Below, in pieces: positions 36,057 to 47,562 of a stretch of DNA of 64,000 nt. The notes beneath the pieces are model-generated. The model made no database searches and was not told where the DNA came from. It saw only the letters and a program-made list of their open reading frames with translations. The position numbers and the translations under genes are program-made. The first letter of the stretch is position 1, and each line of letters starts with the position of its first letter. The DNA is from Daphnia carinata (taxonomy: Eukaryota; Arthropoda; Branchiopoda; Diplostraca; Daphniidae), in assembly GCF_022539665.2 (NCBI RefSeq), contig NC_081331.1, forward strand, positions 8,463,534-8,527,533, given 5' to 3'.

Positions 36057-37704
36057 CAGGCTGGTCGCGAGGCAATATGGTCAAAAATAGTTTGTCTTAT
36101 TCCTACCTGAGGCGCTGAAGTCACTACGTAAAAGCAGCCAGAAATGCGTCTGCTTTTACAGCTAACTATTAGCTGTCACAGGAAAAAAACATTGTGAGTT
36201 CAGCGCCTCAGGTGGGAATAATACAAACTATTTTTGACGGGAAAAACTTAGTAACGTCTTCGCTTAAAAAAATTCCCTTTCCTAAAATAACTAATCCTAA
36301 GTGATATTACTAAAAGGGGATATAGTTTAATGAATACCCTATTGATTGATGTAATTACGAAGTCTGGGAAACATTTCCTTGTATGAAAAAAAAATTTCCA
36401 AAAAACGGGGTAGTGCCATTAGGTATCCCGTACTCTAAACGCGGTGTTCGGTTAATACATGACTAACGTGCTAGTCAATAAATCTTATAGATAAAAAATT
36501 AAAAAAAATTGTGCTAGATAGCGGAATATTTACTTAAGAAAAGGACAATTTTTTATACTTTTGGCTTCATTTTTATTATCCCTTTTTTGCATTTGCGCTA
36601 GGCGCCTTCCGCCACAAGGCGCCATGTTAAATAGCCCCAAAAACCCTTAGTGTTCGGACACTTTTGGAGGGTACTGTATGTACAATAGTTATGGTAATTG
36701 AAATAAACGAATAAAAAGAGAAACAATTTTTTAATTATTTGTCAGCAAAATTAATTACGATATTCACTGATTTAATATATAAATAATATAAATATAATAT
36801 AAATCGATAGCCCTTGGTAAGGGCTATCCATTTTTAGGTAATTGTAATCAACATTTTCAAATAGAAAAAAATCTTAAAAGCAAAATGTGTTTTTGTTGTT
36901 TTTCCATCTAAGGTTGTAATGGACGCAACTGATAAAAACAAAAAAATAGATATTACGCTTACACTTTTTCCTTTTCTGAAAATTTAGCATAAATTTCATA
37001 GCAGTAGATAGCTGTTGAAAAGAGCTACCGATTGGTGCAAAATTTGTCAATTTTGACTATTTATTTTCCTCGTAAATAATTATTAAAGGCTTTTATGATT
37101 TTAGAAAGGGGAGGGGGTGTGTGAAAAAGACGAAACTTTACATTGATCGTTTGATGCTTAATCTTCGTCAAAATATGAAGTCATTATAATATTTTTGTTG
37201 CTGGTGATTTCAGGAACAAGTTGTTATAAACGATTGCTTTTAAGATGCTACATTTAACCCCAAAAATTACGTTTGAAAAAGTGGTTTTTGACAAGCCATT
37301 ATGGCGGCCATTTTCTTACCGCGCCAAGTTCAAATTGTAGGTAGGTGTAAAAAATTGTAATTATAAATAAATATTTAAATTTTGTTTGTGGCTAGGGAAT
37401 TTTAATATCCGTTTTAGATAGAAAAATGGCAGAAATTAACTAAGATAAGTTAAACAAATTTATTTCGTCGGTTCTCATTTAATTTATAATTTTAAGGGTC
37501 TTTTTCCACATTCCGCGTGGAAAATTACGTTTTATCGCTCCTTCCGCGTGGAGAACTACGTTTTATCGCGCCCTCCGCGTGGAAAAATTACAAGCAGACA
37601 GCATACCAAAAAACAATTGACTAACGCCCTGCGCTTTTAACCCATAAGAAAAAGTGCATCTGCAACTATGTATTACTTAGTACATATGTAGTGAGACCAT
37701 GTTG
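36057..37704. mobile_element. Small hAT-like element, copy B, nested
   Basis: It is flanked by exact 8-bp repeats TTGCGGTT (36049-36056 and 37705-37712). It begins CAGGCTGGTCGCGAGGC and ends with the same right end as copy A. About 36672-37704 aligns with 25590-26593 of copy A in the same orientation. The left part has been replaced by another inserted repeat (36079-36672). The duplicated target lies in the CCGCGGTTT-rich DNA of the larger element, so this copy inserted into it. Confidence 0.78.
36079..36672. repeat. Dispersed MITE-like repeat, copy 1
   Basis: It starts with a near-perfect inverted repeat: GTCAAAAATAGTTTG at 36080, paired with CAAACTATTTTTGAC ending at 36240. Its other end reads AGGGTACTGTATG. 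A reversed copy spans about 46640-47150. The superfamily is unknown. Confidence 0.65.
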
Positions 37705-38176
37705 TTGCGGTTCGGTTTGCCGTTTTTTCAAACCGATTGAACCGCGGTTTGACGGTTTGTACCCGTGGTGTAAACCGCAGTTTACACCGCGGTTTTGCAC
37801 GGTTTTCACCGCGGTTTTACGGTTGCACCACGGATTTGCGTTTTGCATAGGACAATACATTAGTAACCGACTTTGTAGCTAGATGGCGGAAAGATCGACC
37901 AATTTTCGATCGCGATGCCTACAAGTCTGATTGGAAATTTTATTTATAGCAAGTTGCTGACCGCCATTACCATAGATAAAGACCTCTGGTTCGCTATCTC
38001 CATAAGACAAAATAACATGGGCTGCTGACGCAAAAATTTTGGGTACCCTTCCTACGATTTTTTGGATCCTTACACTGCTTGCAGTGCCATCAAGTGGAGG
38101 TTTTTATCACTACTGATGGGTAAATAGCTTTCCAACAACCGCCATTGTTCGTGGCAGTTTGTGGCGTCCTGAAGCT

Positions 38177-38773
38177 AGATTTGGCTTGAAAATGTCGTTC
38201 CCTAAAGAAAATAAGAATAGGATAGGTTTGTACAGTTTGATCCGTGGAGTGATCGTTACAATGTTGAGAGACCAAAGTAAATGATAATTGAATTTAAAGG
38301 TTACGATATCAAGGGCAGCTTTGGTAAATGGAAAAACGGAAAACAAGAACTTGAAAGTGCCGTGTAACCACAATTTGAAGAAAATTGAGCCAAAAAGTCA
38401 AGAGCCTGATGAAAAGCGAGGGCCAATTGACATCGTTTCTCTTAAAAAATAATTCTTCTGAAGGTCTTTTCATTTCTACCTTGCTAACCAATATTCAAAC
38501 TCGGGATGTTTCTATAGTTCAAGATCTCGATAGTACAAAATTGTGAAACTTTCACAAACCACCAAGGCAGCATCTGTGTCAGCAACCTCTGATCATACAG
38601 TTTGTCAAAACAAGATAAAATTAAATCACAAAGAAAAAGGAGGGGACAACTGCATCGAAGAACAGAAAAAGAGAAAAGCCAAGATTAAGACAAATGAAAA
38701 GAAAGAACCTAAACTAATGATGAAAGGCCAATTTATCGTATTAATGAGCGATACTGACTCTTGGATGAGTTAA
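38177..38773 (+). other. Unassigned open frames inside the large hAT-like element
   Basis: The frame at 38543-38773 is rich in Lys and ends MKGQFIVLMSDTDSWMS. An upstream stretch near 38192 starts MSFPKENKNRIGLYSLIRG. They could be exons of one small gene or a captured fragment, but I recognise no domain. Confidence 0.3.
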
Positions 38774-40328
38774 CTCGTGTTCTGTTATGTGCAAAACATG
38801 TGATAGTCTGATAGTTTTGTATAAAAATACACTGGCATGCTTTCCATGATCGTGGAAAATTTGAAGTAAAAAATCTTGATTTATTTAAAAAGGTTTAGTG
38901 ACTTAATCATAAACATTAACCACAGACACATAACATTAATCAACTTAACATTAATCACAGACTCATAAGGTCTTTTATGGTGGAAAATTATTAAAATTGA
39001 TTTTTCGTTATTAGTAACTTTGTTAGCGACAAGTGCAAAGCTTCCTTAAATTTCAGTGTAGTATGTGATGTTTAATTTGGTACTAATAGCTCCTTGAAAA
39101 TGTGCATAAGGGGAAGACAAGACATAAGATTATAATATTATTCCTATAAACATTTATCAAATGTTAATAATAATGAACTAGCCTACATGTAAACATATAT
39201 TCGTTTTGAACATCCGCCAAAAGTCCCTCAAACCTAAACCCTATTTCTATTGGCGTTCATGTCATTTAGTTCTTCCCTATGTCCGCGAGAGGCACTGTAA
39301 CCAGAGTAAGCATTCGGCTTTTTCTGCGTCAGTAGGGATAGGGCTAAAAGCATAGCAGAGAGCGAACCAGAGGTCTTTATCTATGGCCATTACGCTCACA
39401 ACAATTAGTGATAATTACTTGATTTGGAATTTCAGCAAAATAAAAAAAAAAATTGTAATGGCGGTTCAAACCGATTTTGCCCAGTTGCAAACCGAAAACC
39501 AAACCGCAGTCAAAAATGGCTAAACCGAGCCGACGGTTTGACGATCTTTAAATGAAAAACCGCGGATCGGGGCCGAGCCCTAGCTGCCGATCTGCCTTGA
39601 CCCTGCCAGGCAAAGTACGACGTAAAGGCCTGTCAGGGTTCAGGTTCTTTTCCAGAATTACATGGGAGAAATAGCAGGCAAAATATAATAATCTTAGCCT
39701 AGAAATTTTCGTCTTAAATCAGTACAAACCATCATAAGGGGAAGTTCGAATAATGTTTCATTGATGTTTCGTTAATTCCATACGATACGTTGCATGGAAA
39801 AGTTTTGATTTTTATTACACATTGTTCGATAGAAGTTTTACGCAAATTACAATTGTGAATTTGTCCTTCTTCTATATCATGTATTTTTCTATTGAAATAC
39901 AGCAAGCTACAAATACGGGAACCGAGTACAAGTAAATTTTTTCACCAGTAAAAAAAGTAACTAGCACAAATCGAAATAACTATGCTCGTTGGTAAGTAGG
40001 GTGATAAGCATAAAAACTCACAAGTATATTTACTCTTAAGTATTAGTATTTTCATGTAAATCTGTATTCTACATTATTTATAATTTGGGAAACAAGTAAC
40101 AGGTTCCTTAAGTATTCAGCAATACACGCTTGTATATGTATAAAATATATATATAACTATATTTTTGTATATATTATATAAAAATATTTCAGTTGTAATA
40201 AATATCACAGAAGATGGTACATTTGTAAAATTAACACAAGCAAAACGTTTCACATGTAATTAATATTATAAATAAAATTAACTAACAAGTATCGTCACAC
40301 CATGGTATCATAATTCATGAGTAAAATC

Positions 40329-41077
40329 AGAGTCATAGAAACCTGGTTGCTCTACGCTGTGTGTAAATGCTACAAGGGTATGCTGGGACTCGTGGTTGAA
40401 TTTTGGCAGTTTAAAAGCGAACCTAGCGGATTTGGTGGAGTACTACATGGCCCCCAACCAATAAGCTGTGTCCTGCCAAAATTTCGCCAGCCAATCATAG
40501 CAGACGCGCAAAAACGAGGGGAAGTTGAAAAGGAATCAGCGGCTGTAGAACATCCCTCCAGCGGTTTGTACTTGGAGTAGTCGGATGGCCAAGTCAAGCG
40601 TGTCTTTCAAGCATGACGTATTATAAAAACGGCCCGTCAGCGCGCAATACCTCCTGATCCAAAAACTAAATTGCCTGACAGGCCTAATATCCCAAACCGT
40701 GCTCCACTTTACATTGTTTGGTAATTAATATAGAATTTAAATATGTGGAAAAAACAGTGGAAAGTGGAACCTAGCGCCGCGCGTAGCCAGCTTACGTTAT
40801 GAAAGGGTAAAAAACAAAAAGACTGATGCTGGAATCGAACTCGGGTCTCCCGCATTGCATTCAGGAGTGCTATCCGCTGGACCGTTCTGCTGTTGTAAAA
40901 TACGACTTCTTATCATTTTCAAATAGGAAATGAGGATATCTGTAAATCTACTCAACAGATGGCTCTTTAACGCTGCCAGCTCCGCCCACAAAATCGATGA
41001 AATTTCAACCACGAGTCCCAGCATACCGGTATAGCATTTACCATACAGCGTAGAGCAACCAGGTTTCTATGACTCTG
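40329..41077 (-). mobile_element. Internally deleted P element (MITE)
   Basis: The left end AGAGTCATAGAAACCTGG and inverted right end match the P element at 52564-55879. Exact 8-bp repeats GTAAAATC (40321-40328 and 41078-41085) flank it. Its left 250 bp aligns with the inverted right end of the full element and its right 150 bp with the inverted left end, so it is the same family in opposite orientation with the transposase deleted. A tRNA-like sequence lies in the middle. Confidence 0.88.
40824..40890 (-). tRNA. tRNA-like sequence (SINE head or tRNA pseudogene)
   Basis: On the minus strand the segment has a B-box GAGTTCGATTCCAGC and an A-box-like GGTCCAGCGGATAGC at tRNA spacing. The T-arm does not pair well and the anticodon loop is not clean, so a working tRNA is unlikely. 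It sits inside the deleted P element. Confidence 0.45.
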
Positions 41078-43050
41078 GTAAAATCTGGCAAAGTTTTGTA
41101 AATGTTTGCTACAATATTATAGCATTGTAGTAACTGCTAAGTAGTATAACATTGATCAACATTGCCGTAGTTCAAAAGTGTACCAATATAGTTGTTGTCA
41201 TCTATTGCTTCGTAAAAATGTTTGGCAAAAAACAGAACATTGTTTCCCATTTTGAACAAGGCCAGTTTGTGTATCTTGTTTTATTGTTAGCTCAATTTAT
41301 TTAGGTCCACTGAAAGCACATGAATAGCAGATGTCGCAGCAGCACCTGGGAAGGAAGGGACATATCTGGTGAGGTGAGTGTGGATGAGAAAGGTATTGTC
41401 ATTCTGATGACTAACAAAAAGGTGAGCTTAGCTGTTGGACGCAATTTGGTTAAAGGACAAGCAGACATTCCCAGTTCGGCTTCCAATCTTACCTATAATA
41501 TGGTTCTTAACTTGCTACATGTTGAGGAAGCCAGACTACATGCTGACATGTTCCTTTCCCAGTTTCGGCAGTATGCTGCCATGCCACACTTAGGGAAAAG
41601 CAAGTAGTTTTTGTTCATATTTGTAGCATATTAATGATGCAGGAATTTTTTTCTTCATATAGATGTCAGACAGAAAGTAAAGGAATTCTCAGTTCTGCAA
41701 GAAAAGAATGTTTCCTTTTGTTACATTAATCAACATCAACTTGCTAACCTCAATGATGGTCTCCAAAAGTACATAGTTTAACCTCCAAATATAGTTCTGT
41801 TTTTGCAAGCTGGACTCTTGTCCACGTAAGTCATATCATACAATATGTTTCCATAATATGATTTCAACATTCCTACATACTTCTTGTTAGATATAAAATA
41901 AAGGAAACGATTTTGGCTCGCCGTCATCATCGTCAACTACAACATTTAGTGTGAAAGAGCGACGAAAGCACAACGCTCCCACAACTCTCCAACCTCTCTT
42001 GAAGACATTAATGCACCATTTACAGTCCTTCAACGGAACACGCCACGGAGCTCCGCGCTCCTCGACGCCCGCGTCGCTACTCACTTTTTCCATATTCTTT
42101 GCTTTGTTGTTATGAATCTGATTCTTAAAGACTGTCTAGGTTTAGACACTTTAACTCAGATTTATTGTACCGAGCCCCGTGCTCGAGGGCCTCTGAGTCC
42201 TTCAACGGAACACGCCACACTGAGCCCCGTGCTATTTTGATGTTCGTTTATAGGTGTATCTTTGTTCTCTTCGCAATTTTCCGTTTCAAGTAAAAATTCC
42301 TGTGTCTTCTGAGAACGAAGACCAAGGCGACAATGGTAAGGTTCACTGCAAATGTTTCTGTTTTAAGCGTCCTGAACCCTACACAAGGAGCTGTCCGAAA
42401 ATTACTGTTTCAACACCTTGCACGGAAAAAAAATATCTCCATTTATTAATTTAAACAAAAATGACATCTACAACTGACCTTTCTGTTGCTGAACTGTGTA
42501 GTGTGAAAGAGACTCTCTTGACGTTTTTTTTATTACCCTTTTTTAGCACAACGTGTCAAGACATTAATGCACCGTAATTTACACAGTCGGCGTTCTGCTA
42601 CATATCTCCAAAGCCAGTACTAAAAGTAAAGCAGTGTCAGTATTGAAGCATTATGGACCCAAAGAAGACAGAGAGATGCACTTAGTCCTCTGTTTCCTTA
42701 ACCTTGTCCCTAAGATTAGCTCAGTCCATCTCAACATTAACGAAAACCTTCGTCTGTCGACAACCGTATGGAAGTGTATAAGAGGACACAGATATCAGCG
42801 TTAATATATGTTTGTGCAAATTTTTCCAGTAACCTACACTAACGGTGTTGAAATATAGGAAGTTCACAGACGCTTCCCAAACGACGTTCCACTACTGGAT
42901 CCGGTTGAAGACATGCATATCAAAGACAAGGATTTCATAGAAAGGATGCCAGGATCGCGAGCTTTCGAAGAGTGTCTGACAGCCCACCAAATCCATCGTG
43001 ATACTAAAGTTGAGTCCCTTTGACAGCTTTACCACAATAAACAATGGGCA

Positions 43051-44483
43051 TCTATACTCTATAAAAAAAACAAGGAAATTGGGGAAGAAACAAGGAATTG
43101 ACGTCAAATCCGCCGTCTGCTATGATGAATTGGTGGAATGGGCATTTGGAAGACTAAACTGCGGGTGGAATTGCGGAATTAGACAGTTTTCCGGTCTACG
43201 GGCTTGGCTTAAAACGGGTGGGCAACGGCACGTAAGCTGACGGGCAGGGCATTTTATTATTATTGTTCTAATTAATTTTAATTAATTTTATTTTATTTAG
43301 TTTATTAGTTTTTTTAAATTATTTTTATTGGCCACTACGGCAGGCGTTTTGGCGGGCAGAGAGGGGGTCGATGGGCAACAACGGCGAGTTCTTGGCGAAC
43401 AAAGTGGGTTGACGGGCAACTAAAAGCGGGCTTTTTTACGGGCTGAGCCTGGAACAATAGGACGGATAAATGCAATTTTTTGGTATTGGTTTAAAACCGG
43501 TGGGCGCTACAATAGGTAAGCCGACGGGCAGAGACTGTACGGTGGAAGACAAGCAACCACAGCGGTTTTTTTGGTGGGCAAAGGGGGTTGACGGGCAGAG
43601 GCTATTCAAGAAAAGATGGGCAGAGGGAAAAAATGGGTGGACGGGCAACTACAGCGGCCGTTTTCCTGGCTGAGACTGTGAGGGAAAGACGGGCAAAAGC
43701 AAATGAAAAGGTGAATGGGCAACTATAGCAGTCGTTTTGGCGGGCAGCGAGTGGGCCAACGGGCAGCGAGTGAGTCGACGGGCAGAGAAGGGGCCCACGG
43801 GCAGCGAGTGGGTCGACGGGCAGAGAAGGGGCCCACGCGAGTGGGCGATTGGAAGAGAGGGGGCCAACGGGCAGTGAGGGGGATGATGGGCAGTGAGGGG
43901 GCCGACGGGCAGCGAGTGGGTCGACGGGCAGTGAGGGGGCCGACGGGCCGAGAGTGGGTCGACTGGCCGAGAGTGGGCCGACGGGCAACAACAGCGAATT
44001 TCTTGGTGGGCGAAGTGGGTTGACGGGCAGGGACTTTACGAGGAAAGGCGGGCAGAGGCAACAAGTGGGTGAACGGGCAATTATAGCGGACGTTTGACGG
44101 ACAGCGACTGGACAAAAGGATGGGCAAATGGAAAAAATGTAGATGCGCCTCTAAAGCAGGCGTTTTGGCGGGCAGATAGTGGGCTGACGGGCAGAGAGTG
44201 GGTTAACGGGCAGAGAATGGGTTGACGGGCAGAGGGTGGTTTGACGGACAGAGAGGGGGTCGACGGGCTACTTCAGCTGGTATCTTGACGGGCAGAGAAA
44301 GTGAGGGGGTGGACGGACAGAATCATTGAGTGGGTTGGCGGGTAAGACAGGGGAACCCTTGATTGCGAAAAAAATTAAAAGTAGACGGGCGAAAAAATGG
44401 AGTGGAATCATTTTCTTTGAAATAGCGTAAGGATACGCTAGCGCCACCTATACCCCGGCCCTGGACGGGCCCAACGTTACTAG
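43051..44483 (+). mobile_element. Non-autonomous Helitron, copy 2
   Basis: It starts TCTATACTCTATAAAA and ends with a GGCCCTGGACGGGCC hairpin, a short spacer and CTAG, between A and T. It is the counterpart of copy 1 (20322-21760) in the opposite orientation. It inserted into the MTR4 pseudogene. No Rep/helicase frame is present. Confidence 0.88.
43330..44360. repeat. Degenerate minisatellite inside Helitron copy 2
   Basis: Repeated units of about 19-20 bp based on ACGGGCAGCGAGTGGGTCG are the reverse complement of the array in copy 1. Open frames here are repeat translations. Confidence 0.85.
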
Positions 44484-44650
44484 TTATACTAAATAAGTAA
44501 AAGTAATCTGGATTACCATCTTTTCTTCAAATTCAATAGTTGGTACCCTGATTAAAACTCTCAAAAGAAGAAATGAAGAAAGCCAAATCGCTGTTGCAAA
44601 TGACTGAATTTAAATGTCGCAAGCGAGCCCTCCGTCGTCTTGTTATTGTA

Positions 44651-45369
44651 GGGGAGGGTGGGCGTGGTTGGAACACAAAACTTATTTTTGTTCCGTACGA
44701 TTACAAAAATCGTCCAAGTAAAGTAAAAAATATATAGATTTGTAGCCAGTTATCTCAGCTACATAACAGTATTTTTTTTGGGTGGGTTCGGCAAAGTTTA
44801 ATATGTGCTATGAGTAAAAAACCGGAGGTACCCCAAGTTGTTTCAATTGCCAATTCTACTCGGCAATTGAAACAGGGCGTCTGGGCAATTGAAACGTGGG
44901 TTTTCCATAAGAGAGCTCCCGCGTTTTACGAAAAAACTAAAATGACGATATCTCAGAATCAGGGATACTCATTCATTGGAACAAGGTGTTCCAATTGCTC
45001 CGACCATGGGTCTTCTCGGAGTTTTAATTTTTATAGGTGATAAAGTTAAGCTAGAAAAAAATTAATGTGATCAACTTATAGCTTGATGAATGACGAATGA
45101 TTGGAGACCTTTTTTAATGATTTTCTCCATCGTTTTCAGTGTGAAAACGAAAAAATTGTCTGCAAAAAAACAACAAATGGACAGTCAAAAAACAATTTTC
45201 TGGGATAATTCGAAAACTTTTAAATTCTAAAGCCTCAAATTTTTTCTAAAAATATAGAACCCTAATTCCCGTTAGTTCAAATTTTTTAAACAAAATCTCT
45301 TACCACATACTTTAAGTGGTAGAATTTTTGTTTCAATTGCCGCGTGTTCCAATTGCGCCCACCCTCCCC
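44651..45369. mobile_element. TA-flanked MITE in the MTR4 pseudogene
   Basis: The ends GGGGAGGGTGGGCG and CGCCCACCCTCCCC are inverted, followed inside by GGTTGGAACAC and its inverse. TA occurs on both sides (44649-44650 and 45370-45371). Removing the element and one TA rejoins the MTR4 coding segments apart from one missing base. TA duplication suggests a Tc1/mariner-type mobiliser. Several CAATTGAAAC/GTTTCAATTG motifs occur inside. Confidence 0.78.
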
Positions 45370-45574
45370 TACTGCAGCTGGCGTTATTGAACTCAAAGAT
45401 CGTGTAGTTTGTGAACTCTCCAACGACGATGAGTTCTTGCTTACTCATATAATTTTCAATGGCATATTAAACGTACTTGACGTACCCAGACGGATGCTTT
45501 GCGCTGTTGGTTTGTCTGTGATAAAACCGAATGAAAATGCCCAAACTGTCAGAGGCACTGTCAGGATCGCTTAA

Positions 45575-46640
45575 ATAGGTGTAGGATGTAGTCCAAAGAA
45601 TCGGTAAAGTAAGCTGGAGTTCGAGGAAGCTTCGTTTGGTGAAATGTGTAAAATGACATGACTTTTCAACGGCATTGGGCTCAGTTTGAAATAGAATAAA
45701 TGGTACTTTCTAAACCATGGAAAAAATTTTCTATGCAGGAACCATTATTCATTGAATAATGCAATTAGAAGAATTACTTCGCCAAAGGGCACAAGCATCA
45801 AATAATGTGGCAATACCGAATTGCAGATCAAGTTTGACTACATTTGAATAGCATTGTATGTTTTGAAAACTTGAATATGGTGAGTGTCTCTACCAGTCAT
45901 TCACGTTGTGTTGACCTAATGGGTTTTACCGCATGAGCGCAACCTGATGCTGTCTTTGGCTTACGCTGGTAAATTTTGCTTGACCTTCATCTTAAGGCAA
46001 AATTTGTAGTGTGTTAAAACTAATGGCGAAATTTTTAAACGACAGGCATGGCGCTAGGTACAGTAAACTTGCTGCCATTTTCTGGTATTTTAGCCGCTGC
46101 ACTCGGCTGAGAAGCTGTGTTTTACGTCCAAGGAGGTCTCGCTATGATCTGGTGCGCTCTATGGCTGACATTTGTCTTCGATTCAACTGAAGATTATCCG
46201 CGTTTCCATCCGGTGGAATGAGAGATTTTTTAAACGTCCATGCAATACGATGACCCCGGAAGTTATGAAGTATCGAAGAAAGCGGCACAAATAAAAAATA
46301 CCAACATCACAGAAGGGTCCGTTGTAGTCATAACTCTCGTCATGGCAGGCAAACTGAATACGTGGAAAAGAAAAATAGCCATCAGGGACATCTGTGACTT
46401 CCAGCGACTGGCTGAAGTCCAATGCGGAGACTGTCTAATCAGAAATAAATAAAACTATATGTGGCCTAGTACTTAGAAGTATCAGCGTATATTTCTGTCG
46501 GGCGTAATGGCGACTTGTATTCAGAAGTTGCTGAAATCGGTCTAGGATATTAAGTATATTATAAGGCGTGTTCCGGATCATCGTCGTGGACGCACGAAAA
46601 CGCGACCACTAGACGGAGACAACATATATCTATGTACACT
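45575..46640. other. Intergenic, no gene recognised
   Basis: The frame at 46240-46452 (about 70 residues) has no known motif. Nothing else stands out. Confidence 0.35.
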
Positions 46641-47150
46641 ACAGTACAGTACCCGCCCTTATTATTAGAACACGAAGGGTTTTTGGGGCTTTTTAACATG
46701 GTGTCTTATGGCGGTAGTGTCCCTTGCGCTAACGTATAAAAAGCCACTAAACATGACGACAAAAAAATAAAATTTTGCCCTGATGTTAATTAAATAATGG
46801 GCTACCCAGCACAATTTTTTAAATTTTTTATCTATAAGACTTTTTGACTTGCATGCCAGTCATGTATTATCCGAATACTGCGTTGTGCTTATAGGATGCC
46901 TAATGACACTATCTCATTTTTTCGAAATTTTTTTAAAATATAAGGAAATGTTTTCTAGACGCCGCAATTACATTAATCGATAGCATATTCGTTAGACTAT
47001 ATCCCATTTTAGTAGTGTAACTTAATATTAACTATTTTAGGAACGGGAATTTTTTAAAGTGAAGACGGTACTAAGTTTTTCCTGTCAAAAATAGTTTATC
47101 TTCTTCCCACTTGAGGCGCTGAACTCACAACGCTTTTTTCATACAGCTAA
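46640..47150. repeat. Dispersed MITE-like repeat, copy 2 (reversed)
   Basis: It runs from ACAGTACAGTACCCGCCC to CTGTCAAAAATAGTTT and beyond, the reverse of 36079-36672. Similarity stops near 47150, where the next LTR begins, which suggests that the BEL/Pao element inserted into this repeat. Confidence 0.65.
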
Positions 47151-47157
47151 CACAGTT

Positions 47158-47526
47158 TGTTTTAAAAGCTGTCGGATATTTTCCAAATATCCTCCACTTT
47201 CCCCAAGGGCTTTTCATCCCCCATCTTCATCTTAACCCCACTAAGCATCCTCGCGTCTACCCCTTCTTTTTCCACCCCAAAACTACGCGACTTTTCCCAT
47301 CTCTTTTGTTTTTCTAACCCTTCGGGTCCTCATGTGACCACCAAGACAGTCTCACTGTAACTCTCTCTCTTTTAAGTGGTGCATCAGCACAACTCTTTAA
47401 TGGCGATTTTCCGCCAAAATACACAACGTAGGAAGTGAACACAATACCTCTCATCTAATTCGAAAACTAATTGTCAATCTTTCACCAATCCCATTTTCTC
47501 GGGATTGTCGTGAAAGATTCTCGACA
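47158..47526 (+). repeat. Likely 5' LTR of the second BEL/Pao element
   Basis: The segment begins TGTTTTAAAAGC just where similarity to the MITE-like repeat stops and ends CTCGACA before the primer-binding site. TG..CA borders are usual. There is no 3' LTR for comparison. Confidence 0.45.
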
Positions 47527-47530
47527 AATT

Positions 47531-47548
47531 TGGTGCCGTAACCAGGAT
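47531..47548 (+). other. Primer-binding site
   Basis: TGGTGCCGTAACCAGGAT lies between the presumed LTR and gag. It starts TGG, as expected for a tRNA 3' CCA end. The tRNA species is not determined. Confidence 0.6.
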
Positions 47549-47562
47549 TCGCCAAGTGAACC

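Larger units (their letters stand above)
35972..39582. mobile_element. Large hAT-like element, host to nested insertions
   Basis: The ends CAGGGCTCGGC (left) and TAGGGCTCGGC (inverted right) are typical of hAT. They are flanked by exact 8-bp repeats GCTGCCGA (35964-35971 and 39583-39590). Just inside both ends are runs of CCGCGGTTT-like motifs (about 37710-37850 and 39460-39560). No hAT transposase is recognisable; the frame at 38543-38773 is lysine-rich and unassigned. The interior includes the small hAT-like copy B. Confidence 0.75.
41305..45574 (+). pseudogene. MTR4/SKIV2L2-type exosome helicase, eroded and interrupted
   Basis: The C-terminal half of the MTR4 RNA helicase, an exosome cofactor, survives in pieces and in order. 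41320-41607 has DEKGIVILM, LVKGQADIPSSASNLTYNMV and LNLLHVEEA. About 41660-41800 has the following linker. About 42640-42780 has KEDREMHLVLCFLN and ISSVHLNINENLRL. About 42860-43020 has FPNDVPLLDPVEDMHIKDKD. 44572-44648 has LLQMTEFKCRKRALRRL, and 45372-45520 has AAGVIELKDRVVCELS and IIFNGILN. Stops, a missing base in the RRLG(Y) codons, a Helitron (43051-44483) and a MITE (44651-45369) break it. The N-terminal ATPase core is absent. A working copy presumably exists elsewhere. Confidence 0.82.

Noticed and set aside
40824-40890. Functional tRNA gene
   Set aside because: The T-stem and anticodon loop do not fold properly; only the promoter boxes are convincing.
43602-44127. Similar Pro/Ser-rich open frames
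   Set aside because: They come from the same minisatellite in the second Helitron copy.
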